56,357 bases of DNA, taken from the NCBI RefSeq assembly GCF_000422905.1, contig NZ_AUGY01000052.1:1-56357 (forward strand), read 5' to 3'. The position numbers and the translations under genes are program-made. The notes below the pieces were generated by a model. It had not been told where the DNA came from. It made no database searches and saw only the letters and a list, made by a program, of their open reading frames with translations. Each line of letters begins with the position of its first letter. Position 1 is the first letter of the stretch. This document shows positions 16,872 through 24,333 of this stretch, in pieces. The DNA comes from Paenibacillus alginolyticus DSM 5050 = NBRC 15375 (GTDB taxonomy: Bacteria > Bacillota > Bacilli > Paenibacillales > NBRC-103111).

Positions 16872-19529
16872 ATGAAGCTTACAGGACTGAAAACAGAGTA
16901 TACGGTTACACCGCTTGGCATCGACACTTTGAAGCCAAGATTAAGCTGGCGGTTGGAATCTGACATACGCGGCATCAAACAAAAGTCTTATCAAATCCTG
17001 GTTTCCTCCAATCTTGAATCCCTTTTGGCTGATACCGGTGAGATTTGGGATTCAGGGAAAATCGATTTCGATCTAACCTACTCTATTCGTTATGCAGGGA
17101 AAGAGCTTGTATCCGGACAACGCTGCTATTGGAAGGTCAAGATTTGGGATCAAAGCGATTCTCCAAGCGAGTGGAGTGAGCCTTCTTGGTGGGAAATGGG
17201 ACTATTGGAGGACACTGAATGGCTAGGACAATGGATTGGGGGAACTCCCGTTCAAACGGATACAGAAGCTCCCGCACCCTTACTACGAAAAACAGTCCAA
17301 CTAGATAAGAAAATTGTTCACGCCCGAGCCTACATTTGTGGACTAGGTTATCATGAATTATGGATCAACGGGGCAAAAATCGGTCACAACGTATTGGATC
17401 CAGGGTTTACCAATTACGATCAACGCGTGCTTTATGTGACTCATGATATAACGCATAACTTGCATAAGGGAATCAATAGCATCGGTGTGGAACTAGGACG
17501 AAGCTTCTATGCACTCAAAACCCCAAATGTCTGGCATTGGGAACAAGCTTCTTGGAATAGTGAGCCAAAGCTGCTTATTCAAGTGAATATCCGATTTGAG
17601 GACGGCTCCAGTCTTTCGGTTACCAGCGATGAGACTTGGCGTACGACATCTGGACCGAGGCTGAAAAATTCCTTATACAGCGGAGAAGTTTATGATGCTA
17701 GGCTTGAAAAATCGGGCTGGACATCTCCTGATTACGACGATGCTGATTGGTCTATTGCTGCTTTGATAGCACCGCCTCCGACTAAGCTGCAATCCCAAAT
17801 GATCCCTCCGATTCAAATCATCGAAACCGTTCAACCTATAAGTATTCGTCATACGGATGCAGGCCATTATATCGTTGATTTTGGCATCAACATTGTTGGA
17901 TGGGTTGAATTCCAGGTTCAAGGTGAAGCCGGTAGATCGGTACAATTACGTTATGGGGAAAAATTGAATCCTGACGACACGGTATATAACGAAAACTCAT
18001 ATGTTACCGGGGAGAGTCAAACGGATCATTATATGTTGCGTGGAAATGGCCTAGAGGTTTGGGAGCCAGCTTTCAGCTATAAGGGATTTCGTTTTGTGGA
18101 GTTGGTGAATTGGCCTGAAGCTCCAGTCTTGGATTCGATTTCAGGTAAAATTATACGTTCTTCGGTTAGAAAAACAGGAAGCTTCACTTGTTCAAATCCA
18201 TTATTGAATCACATTTATGAAGCAACCTGTTATACCATTCTTAATAATTTGCACAGTATACCTACCGACACTCCGGTCTATGAAAAAAATGGCTGGACGG
18301 GAGATGCCCATCTAATTGCAGAAACTGCCAATTATAACTTTGATCTCTTGCTGTTATGGGAGAAATGGGTGCAGGATATCCAAGATTGTCAAAAGCCAGA
18401 TGGCGCGATTCCTCTCATCGTTCCCGCATCTAAGTGGGGATGGGACCATGCACCGGTTTGGACCTCCGTTTATGTTCTAGTTCCGTGGTACCTTTATATG
18501 CACTATGGGGACCGTCATGTATTGGATCAGCATTATAACGGTATAAAAGCTTATGCGGATTGGGAAATTTCGAAGCTGGATGCGGATCATGCTGCGCACA
18601 GTGTGCTTGGAGATTGGGTTCCGCCGGGAAGCAAGGATTGGAGTGCACCCGAAGGCACACGATTAATGGCATCGGCTTACGCTTATCACATTCTAAAAAC
18701 TGTATGTCAAATTGCAGAAGTTGTAGGAACAGCATCGGACGTTGAGCATTACAATCGTGTAGCGATGAAAATTGCAGAGAGCTTCCATACGACATTTTTC
18801 AATCCTGCTAAAGGGATTTATGAAACGGAAATCGAAGCTGGTTATCGCCAAGCCTCCAATATCATTCCACTTGCCTTTGGGCTTACACCTAGTGAAGATA
18901 AAAACCAAGTCATTCTACATTTATTACATGACATCATTACTGTTCGTGATAAGCATCTGAATACGGGAATCATTGGCACGAAATACATTCTGCCTGTTCT
19001 GACAAATTTGGGCTTTGGTGAGCTTGCCTACGCTATCGCTGATCAGAAAACGTATCCAAGCTGGGGATTCTGGCTGGAGAATGGCCTTCATACACTTTTA
19101 GAAGAGTGGGAATTGAAGTCCCGATCACAAAACCATTATATGTTCGGCACGGTTGTGGAGTGGTTTTTTAAGTATCTTGCTGGCATTCAGCCTGATGCTC
19201 CGGGGTATAAATCTTTTACAGTAAAGCCGATTGTTGTGGGTTCGCTTAAGCAGGTTTCCGCACAAATGGAGACCATGCAGGGTCAGATTCTGGTGTCTTG
19301 GCAGCTCTCCATTGATGGAGATTACAATTTGGATGTTACCGTTCCTCCGAATTCCCAAGCTACAATATTCATCCCAGCCATTGATTCAAATGGAGTAACC
19401 GAAAATGGAGTTGCCCTGAGACTTGCCCATGAAGTTAAGATAAAAGACCTTGCTATCGCGGATTATGTGGTCTGTGAAGTGAGTTCAGGCAACTATCATT
19501 TCCGTTCTCACAGTCTTCCTAGAGCTTGA
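16872..19529 (+). CDS. alpha-L-rhamnosidase, GH78
   Basis: This 885-residue protein has the full GH78 layout: N-terminal beta-sandwich domains (about 1-330), an (alpha/alpha)6 catalytic barrel (about 430-780) and a C-terminal beta domain. The catalytic region shows DTPVYEKNGWTGDAH, which carries the acidic residues of GH78 enzymes, and WGFWLENGLHTLLEEW further on. It removes terminal L-rhamnose from plant or bacterial glycans. No signal peptide is present, so it acts on imported oligosaccharides in the cytoplasm. A GCAGGAGGT ribosome binding site stands 7 bp before the ATG. A possible -10 TATAAT lies at 16805-16810. It is divergent from the AraC regulator gene that probably controls it. Confidence 0.93.
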   Translation: MKLTGLKTEYTVTPLGIDTLKPRLSWRLESDIRGIKQKSYQILVSSNLESLLADTGEIWDSGKIDFDLTYSIRYAGKELVSGQRCYWKVKIWDQSDSPSEWSEPSWWEMGLLEDTEWLGQWIGGTPVQTDTEAPAPLLRKTVQLDKKIVHARAYICGLGYHELWINGAKIGHNVLDPGFTNYDQRVLYVTHDITHNLHKGINSIGVELGRSFYALKTPNVWHWEQASWNSEPKLLIQVNIRFEDGSSLSVTSDETWRTTSGPRLKNSLYSGEVYDARLEKSGWTSPDYDDADWSIAALIAPPPTKLQSQMIPPIQIIETVQPISIRHTDAGHYIVDFGINIVGWVEFQVQGEAGRSVQLRYGEKLNPDDTVYNENSYVTGESQTDHYMLRGNGLEVWEPAFSYKGFRFVELVNWPEAPVLDSISGKIIRSSVRKTGSFTCSNPLLNHIYEATCYTILNNLHSIPTDTPVYEKNGWTGDAHLIAETANYNFDLLLLWEKWVQDIQDCQKPDGAIPLIVPASKWGWDHAPVWTSVYVLVPWYLYMHYGDRHVLDQHYNGIKAYADWEISKLDADHAAHSVLGDWVPPGSKDWSAPEGTRLMASAYAYHILKTVCQIAEVVGTASDVEHYNRVAMKIAESFHTTFFNPAKGIYETEIEAGYRQASNIIPLAFGLTPSEDKNQVILHLLHDIITVRDKHLNTGIIGTKYILPVLTNLGFGELAYAIADQKTYPSWGFWLENGLHTLLEEWELKSRSQNHYMFGTVVEWFFKYLAGIQPDAPGYKSFTVKPIVVGSLKQVSAQMETMQGQILVSWQLSIDGDYNLDVTVPPNSQATIFIPAIDSNGVTENGVALRLAHEVKIKDLAIADYVVCEVSSGNYHFRSHSLPRA

Positions 19530-19538
19530 CTCCCAAAC

Positions 19539-20147
19539 CTAATTCACTCCGATATTCTTACCCTCACGGTATTCGGTAGGTGTTCGATTCGTAAGCGTTT
19601 TAAACACGCGATTGAAATGCCGAATATTCGTAAAGCCCGTAGAATCCGAGATCACTTGAATTTTCTCATCCGAGTAGCGCAGCATCGTTTTCGCTTTTTC
19701 AATTCGCTTTTCCGTAAGAAAATCGATAAAAGACTGACCTTGCTTGCTTTTAAACAAGCTGCTTAAATAGGACGGACTAAGATAAACGATTTCCGCCATC
19801 ATGTTTAGGGTGATCGATTCTGCATAGTGTTCTTCAACATATCGCACAACCAATTCAACTGGACTGGTTACAAACTTTTTCTTCCGATTCGCCATGCAAA
19901 TACTTAAATCACCTAACAGCTTCTGGCAGCGTTCGATCAATTCTTTACTGGACGAAATGGAGTAAAAGACATATTTTCTTGCATGTGCTAATCCATATGT
20001 TTGAGCTTGAGGAGGGAATTGGATATAGGGCTCCAACCGCCCATATCCGCTTTCTCCATAATCATCTTCTTTTCTCTGCAGACCGATTTTGGAGGCTGTC
20101 GCAGAGCTAACGAACCCTGCACACGTTATTGTCCTCATAATGCGCAT
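19539..20147 (-). pseudogene. AraC-type response regulator, N-terminally truncated
   Basis: The C-terminal 100 residues are an intact AraC helix-turn-helix pair (LNMMAEIVYLSPSYLSSLFKSKQGQSF and STGFTNIRHFNRVFKTLT), as in YesN-type response regulators. Before it only about 60 residues of a helical linker remain, and no receiver domain is found upstream. The longest frame starts inside the palindrome array at 20105-20293 with no ribosome binding site. The convergent rhamnosidase gene ends 9 bp away. It was probably a YesN-like regulator of the rhamnosidase locus that lost its 5' half. Confidence 0.7.
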
Positions 20148-20293
20148 ACTCGAATGGCTAACGAATCGCAGCCTCGTTACGAAGATGAAAAAGCGTGATT
20201 TTTGGCTGTCTTTCCTGCAATAGCATTTTCTCGATTCGTTAGACTATCATAAGCCCGCTTTTGGGCTTCATTACGTTTTCTGAGTTCGTTAGC
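20105..20293. repeat. four-box palindrome array (TAACGAA type)
   Basis: Four boxes share CTAACGAA or its complement TTCGTTAG: at 20105-20131, 20157-20182, 20220-20245 (inverted) and 20268-20293 (inverted). Each full box pairs TAACG with CGTTA across 8-11 nt, less perfectly in the last two. Box centres are about 51, 63 and 49 bp apart. The spacing equals that of arrays at 29145 and 42461, whose box sequences differ. Confidence 0.65.
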
Positions 20294-20566
20294 GTTTGTC
20301 CACAATGAAAAGGCAGCCGACTTCGCACACTTGCAGAAGTTTTTGAATGGCCACCTGAGCAAATAGACCTCTCCAAGTTGGCAAAATCGGACTGTAGATC
20401 ATTTAGTCCAAGTCAATTTCACCGCAATTGGGTAATTTCGGACTCCATCTATTCTTTCATCTTTGCATACAAGGATAAACGACTCTGTCGTCCTTCAGGG
20501 ACGAGCACGTTTGTCAAAGTAGATGCGAAGCAAAAGTATATTACTTATACTTTCTTATCTACTGAG
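20294..20566. other. intergenic with one strong hairpin
   Basis: No gene is seen. At 20477-20512 AAACG...CGTTT encloses a CGTCC-TTCA-GGGACG stem. It is not followed by a T-run, so it is not a standard terminator; its role is unknown. Confidence 0.4.
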
Positions 20567-20616
20567 AAAAGGAGCTGTCCCTCAGGTCTTAATGACCTTC
20601 GGGCAGCTCCTTTTTT
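20567..20616. terminator. bidirectional terminator
   Basis: AAAAGGAGCTGTCC (20567-20580) and GGGCAGCTCCTTTTTT (20601-20616) pair, with an inner AGGTC/GACCT stem. It follows the FusB-like gene on the minus strand. Confidence 0.8.
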
Positions 20617-20646
20617 GGTTTCATCCTCATATAGACAGCGCGGCAA

Positions 20647-21306
20647 TTACGGACCAATCAATACGCCCTGTATGAATTTCTCCAACACGGCAACATCGGT
20701 TATATTCTTGTTGCAAGAATCGCTGTTCACACACAAGTAATTGCCGATTGCTCTGTAATAATCAGGCGTAGCGCTTGCCGGCTTCCATTTGGTCACCGCC
20801 GTAAATAACGCAACCTCTTCATGCCGATTACACACGAAGCAAACGCCTTTCTTATTCGTCGGCGTATAATTCCCTTCTATTCCAACGAGTTTCCCGTTCA
20901 GATGATAGACGAGGAACAATTTATTCGTCGCGATATCGATCCAGCCGAGATACGTTACGTACCTATAGTCGATGGCCGTTAAATCGGGCACCTTCAATTT
21001 TTTGATTTTTGGAAAAAGCTTCTTCAGCTGATTTTCCGTCACGTGCGCAAATTCCGCCAAATAAGGCTCCAAGGAACGCAAATAGTGCTGAAACTCTCCT
21101 GCTGTCTGCAGCAGTGTTATATCCCCCAGAGCTTGCTTTTGGAGTTCATTCGCATCCGGGAATACCTCGTTCCGTTTAACTTGCGCGTTATATCGGACCG
21201 ACTCCACCACTTTCCGATCGGAAACGGAGTTGCAGGTACTTTGCAGCAGACTGACCTGCTTCTTAATATCATTATATTGATGGTTTCTAATGAATGGTTG
21301 ATTCAT
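20647..21306 (-). CDS. FusB/FusC-family EF-G-binding protein
   Basis: This 219-residue protein has a helical N-terminal half and a C-terminal treble-clef zinc finger with Cys156-x2-Cys159 and Cys192-x5-Cys198 (GVCFVCNRHEEVALF; NYLCVNSDSCNKN). FusB-type proteins bind elongation factor G and free it from ribosomes stalled by fusidic acid; chromosomal homologues are common in Bacillota, often without known induction. The segment DYRYVTYLGWIDIATNKLF is typical of the family. It is preceded by its own promoter, a 17-codon leader peptide and competing hairpins, which suggests induction by translation stress. Confidence 0.88.
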   Translation of the reverse strand: MNQPFIRNHQYNDIKKQVSLLQSTCNSVSDRKVVESVRYNAQVKRNEVFPDANELQKQALGDITLLQTAGEFQHYLRSLEPYLAEFAHVTENQLKKLFPKIKKLKVPDLTAIDYRYVTYLGWIDIATNKLFLVYHLNGKLVGIEGNYTPTNKKGVCFVCNRHEEVALFTAVTKWKPASATPDYYRAIGNYLCVNSDSCNKNITDVAVLEKFIQGVLIGP

Positions 21307-21347
21307 TGCTTTTCAGCCCCTTATTTTTGATAAAAACAAAATAAGTT

Positions 21348-21445
21348 GCAAAGCCCCATTACTAGAAACGATTTAAGCTTTCTTGGGCGATCACGACTTC
21401 CCAATCACCCCATGCAAAGATCGCCCTAATGAAAGGCTTTGCATG
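21348..21445 (-). promoter_or_regulatory. attenuator of the FusB-like gene
   Basis: In minus-strand order: CATGCAAAGCC (from 21445), GGGCGATC (21426-21419), CTTTGCATG (21419-21411), GATCGCCC (21392-21385), GGCTTTGC (21355-21348), then a U-rich run to 21329. CATGCAAAG can pair with the near CTTTGCATG (9 bp perfect). Alternatively GCAAAGCC pairs with the distal GGCTTTGC while GGGCGATC pairs with GATCGCCC. The two folds exclude each other and the first segment lies inside the leader peptide, so ribosome position should decide the fold. Confidence 0.7.
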
Positions 21446-21479
21446 AGTCGTTACTTATTCCGGCAAATTGATTTGCCAT
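21426..21479 (-). CDS. leader peptide of the FusB-like gene (17 aa)
   Basis: The reading frame ATG to TAG encodes MANQFAGISNDSCKAFH, with AAGGGAAG about 8-10 nt before the ATG and about 25 nt after the predicted -10 box. The codons for CKA lie exactly in the attenuator arm that can choose between two partners. Short leader peptides that sense stalled ribosomes are usual before resistance genes acting on translation (erm, cat, some ABC-F). No homologue is recalled. Confidence 0.6.
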   Translation of the reverse strand: MANQFAGISNDSCKAFH

Positions 21480-21504
21480 ATTTACCGCTTCCCTTGTAAG
21501 TACT

Positions 21505-21534
21505 ATTATAAAGGAGGTCCTGTAATAGCTGCAA
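21505..21534 (-). promoter_or_regulatory. sigma-A promoter of the FusB-like gene
   Basis: The minus strand reads TTGCAG, 18 bp, TATAAT. It lies directly after the end of the upstream MBL gene and about 200 bp before the FusB-like start, leaving a long structured leader. Confidence 0.7.
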
Positions 21535-21544
21535 GATTTACACG

Positions 21545-22279
21545 CTACGAATACTCTAGCAAAGGCTCAGCAAGCCGAAGCTTATACACCTGATGAAACT
21601 TCTCTCGCTGATCCGCCTCCACATAATCATCCACATAATGCATAAGAATCATCTTCGCTTGAATGAATTCCGGCAGCGTCAGCAGTTCTTCGAGTGACGT
21701 ATGCGACGGCAGCTGGTCATCCTGCATATGACATTCGTGATACATGGTTTGCACCTCATCGGCAATACTTCGAATATAGCTTTCATCCAACCTGGTATCC
21801 CCGCTAAAGTAAAAGAAAGGCTTGCATAGAAGACCGTAACTGAGCATGTCCGGCACATGCAAAGTAGGGACAAGCTCGAAGTTCACACCCGATACCGCAA
21901 ACTCTTTTTCCACACATTCAATGTCAAAATAGTCCTCAAACGCGCGCTTGCCCCTCGTCGTCAGCTCCAATCCATGACGCAAGGTTTGCCACAAATCGTC
22001 TTTTAAACCGGTTGGCACATAAAGCTTCGGCTTCATTCTGCCCGGGTACACTCGGTGAAACAAAGCGAGTTTCTGCAAGCCATTCACATGATCCTCGTGC
22101 AGATGAGTAATAAAAATATGCTCGATCTGATTGAGCTTCATTCCCAATTGATGCAGCCCAAGATGATTAGTCTCAGGGAAATCTATGCAAAGATTCGTAT
22201 CTGCAAAAGTAAGAAGAGCACTATTATGCCCTTGCTCGACACTGAAACCGTCCCCGCAACCCAGAAATGTTACTTTCAT
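21545..22279 (-). CDS. MBL-fold metallo-hydrolase (RNase Z-like)
   Basis: This 244-residue metallo-beta-lactamase-fold protein has THLHEDHVNGL (about 58-68), the HxHxDH zinc motif, and later metal ligands in PTLHVPD, FSGDTR and LMHYVDD. The start MKVTFLGCGDGF is typical of RNase Z-like and arylsulfatase-like MBL proteins. It lacks the long RNase Z exosite arm. Substrate unknown. GGAGGTATT precedes the ATG. It is divergent from the sensor kinase gene, with 81 bp between them. Confidence 0.85.
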   Translation of the reverse strand: MKVTFLGCGDGFSVEQGHNSALLTFADTNLCIDFPETNHLGLHQLGMKLNQIEHIFITHLHEDHVNGLQKLALFHRVYPGRMKPKLYVPTGLKDDLWQTLRHGLELTTRGKRAFEDYFDIECVEKEFAVSGVNFELVPTLHVPDMLSYGLLCKPFFYFSGDTRLDESYIRSIADEVQTMYHECHMQDDQLPSHTSLEELLTLPEFIQAKMILMHYVDDYVEADQREKFHQVYKLRLAEPLLEYS

Positions 22280-22360
22280 AATACCTCCATTTTTTGTGTG
22301 TGATTCTATGTGTTTTTATACTATGATATGGATAGATATGGTCATTTTTAGGAGGATAAC

Positions 22361-24103
22361 ATGAACAAACTACATAAACCGAAGCCAAAAATCCACCTTC
22401 GCTCTTCTATCTTTATCCTGATGATTTCCTTAATAATTGTACTACTTACCGATAGCGTATTCTACTATTATACGAAGAGAATGCTAACATCTGAGCTTGA
22501 AACTAAGCTGCAGCTTATCGCCGATAACGTCGCCATCTCCATTAAACATTCCAAAACGGGTGAGAAATATGTTGAAAATCTAATCGGTCAAAATCTGCGT
22601 ACGGCTTCCTTAGCGGCCCAATACCGACTCGATCCCGACATTGAGAAAGTGAAGAATGAAGAGCTAACTGTTCTCAGCAAAGAGTTACTGATCGATCATA
22701 TTACGCTAATGAAACGAAGCGGTGATGATATTATTGGCTACAAATCCTCCGAGCCTAAGGAGATTAATATGAGCACCAAAACCTGGAGCAGAGATTGGTT
22801 TCAAGCATTCAATCAGCTTCTAGACACCAAAGAAACAAGTGTAGAAAGCGGCCAATCGCTGCCTCATTATTGGTCAGGTCCTATGAACACATCGATGTCT
22901 AACCCTCAATTTGTTGACAAATGGGGCTATTACTACGATGGCCGTACGAATTATATACTCGACCCTTATGTACATGATACGTTCTTTCGAGACTATCAAC
23001 GGGAAACGGGTGTGGATGCTGTTATTAATGAAATGATTCATGGCTATACTAACCATGGTGCCAAAGAAATTGCCGTCTTTAATACGCCGATTTTCCTAAA
23101 ACAGCAGGAACAGTATAAAAAGGAAGGCTACACGTGGTTCACAGATCGGGAGATCTTGTTCGGGTCCTACACAATGAAAGATGCTCGGGATCAAGAAATG
23201 GTTCAAGCCGTTATGCACTCGAAGCAAACCAAACAGCTCATCACCACGATCAACGGAGAAACCTATCTCAAAATGTTCTTTCCGCTTCAACTGGATTCCC
23301 CTGTTGTTATCGGTCTGACAGCCGATTATGAAACCGTACAACAATCAATTCAACAGCAGCAAGTGAATCTGCTCATTCTGATCGGATCAACCGCACTCAT
23401 CGCATTCATCCTAGTCATTCTGAGCATCCGCTTCATCAATCGCAATCGTGAAGAAACCGCGGAAAGCATCCAAGAGGTTTACGTTGATCATATCGGCTCA
23501 CTATTCCGTTCCATGAAAGAGCAGCGCCATGATTTCAATAATCATGTGGCTACGATTCATTCCCTTGTTCATTTGAAAGAATATACGGAATTAGATCGTT
23601 ACACCACGGAGATTATTGTTGAAACAACCGCTTTGAATGACATTATTCAAATTAACGTGCCCGCTTTATGCGCGATTGTGCAATCTAAGGTCATACAAGC
23701 CCTCGAACGCAAAATTACATTTTCCCATGAAGTCAGTAACTTAAATCAGATCAACCTTGGAGCTGTCAAAGCAACTGATTTGGTTCGAATCATCAGCAAT
23801 TTAATCGATAACGCGTTTGATGCCGTTACGGTTTCCAAAAAGGCAGAGGACAAAGAAGTCCGTTTAATTGGTGTTTTGGAAGGAAATGTACTGACATTCA
23901 AGGTAATTAACAACGGGGACCCTATCCCAAGCGATCGTCTAAAAAGGTTATTCGAGCCTGGCTTCTCTACGAAACAAGAATCAGGACTCCACGCCGGCTT
24001 AGGTTTGAGCATTGTCAAGAAACTAGTGGATAAGTATGACGGAACCGTTCATGTCAGCAGCTCAGAAGCCGAAACCAGCTTTACGATCTCCATTGTCGTC
24101 TAA
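22361..24103 (+). CDS. sensor histidine kinase (Spo0B/CitA-like core)
   Basis: This 580-residue membrane kinase has TM1 at about 18-40, an extracellular sensor domain of about 300 residues and TM2 at about 336-357. A short dimerisation helix follows with EQRHDFNNHVATI (phospho-accepting His), and a GHKL ATPase with N box NLIDNAFDAV, F box LFEPGFSTK and G box AGLGLSIVKKL. The RHDFNNHV pattern is that of the CitA/DcuS/AgrC-like group. No response-regulator gene is adjacent, so its partner is elsewhere. AGGAGGATAAC precedes the ATG. Confidence 0.9.
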   Translation: MNKLHKPKPKIHLRSSIFILMISLIIVLLTDSVFYYYTKRMLTSELETKLQLIADNVAISIKHSKTGEKYVENLIGQNLRTASLAAQYRLDPDIEKVKNEELTVLSKELLIDHITLMKRSGDDIIGYKSSEPKEINMSTKTWSRDWFQAFNQLLDTKETSVESGQSLPHYWSGPMNTSMSNPQFVDKWGYYYDGRTNYILDPYVHDTFFRDYQRETGVDAVINEMIHGYTNHGAKEIAVFNTPIFLKQQEQYKKEGYTWFTDREILFGSYTMKDARDQEMVQAVMHSKQTKQLITTINGETYLKMFFPLQLDSPVVIGLTADYETVQQSIQQQQVNLLILIGSTALIAFILVILSIRFINRNREETAESIQEVYVDHIGSLFRSMKEQRHDFNNHVATIHSLVHLKEYTELDRYTTEIIVETTALNDIIQINVPALCAIVQSKVIQALERKITFSHEVSNLNQINLGAVKATDLVRIISNLIDNAFDAVTVSKKAEDKEVRLIGVLEGNVLTFKVINNGDPIPSDRLKRLFEPGFSTKQESGLHAGLGLSIVKKLVDKYDGTVHVSSSEAETSFTISIVV

Positions 24104-24128
24104 AAGAAATTACACGAACATTATCTAT

Positions 24129-24157
24129 TTGACTTCATTTAATGTTCGTATTATGAT
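24129..24157 (+). promoter_or_regulatory. sigma-A promoter of the riboswitch transcript
   Basis: TTGACT, 17 bp, TATGAT. The predicted start is about 30 bp before the riboswitch aptamer. Confidence 0.75.
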
Positions 24158-24197
24158 AATCAAGGCGGTAATTAATAGCCACATACGTATTAATCGT

Positions 24198-24259
24198 TCG
24201 TATATCCTTGAGAATTGGCTTAAGGGTCTCTAGAGGGAGCCATAACTTCCTAGCTACGA
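24198..24259 (+). promoter_or_regulatory. purine-type riboswitch aptamer
   Basis: The three-helix purine aptamer can be traced: P1 TCGTA (24198-24202) with TACGA (24255-24259); P2 CCTTGAG with CTTAAGG; P3 AGGGAG with CTTCCT. Loop 2 ends in GG and loop 3 begins CCATAA, the GG-CC kissing pairs of this class. J2/3 reads GTCTCTA against consensus GTTTCTA. The specificity base in J3/1 is C (24254), as in guanine riboswitches. It departs from consensus at J1/2 (TAT for TAA), the base before the C (G for A) and a shortened loop 2, so it may be a variant. Confidence 0.75.
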
Positions 24260-24300
24260 CGGGTACTTGTTTTCGCATACCCGTGTGGCTGGGTTTTTTT
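24249..24300 (+). terminator. riboswitch-controlled terminator
   Basis: CCTAGCTACGACGGGTA (24249-24265) pairs with TACCCGTGTGGCTGGG (24278-24293), with one bulged base and G-T pairs, followed by seven T. The 5' arm includes the 3' strands of aptamer P3 and P1, so aptamer folding and the terminator exclude each other. Confidence 0.75.
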
Positions 24301-24333
24301 GTGTCCAAAATTGAATGATCCGAGGAGATTGCA

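Noticed and set aside
20177..20362. A 61-residue minus-strand open frame
   Set aside because: It consists of the palindrome array and its intervals; no start signal.
21348..21445. c-di-GMP riboswitch because of GCAAAGCC
   Set aside because: The conserved receptor and flanking helices of the GEMM class are absent; the leader peptide and paired arms explain the sequence better.
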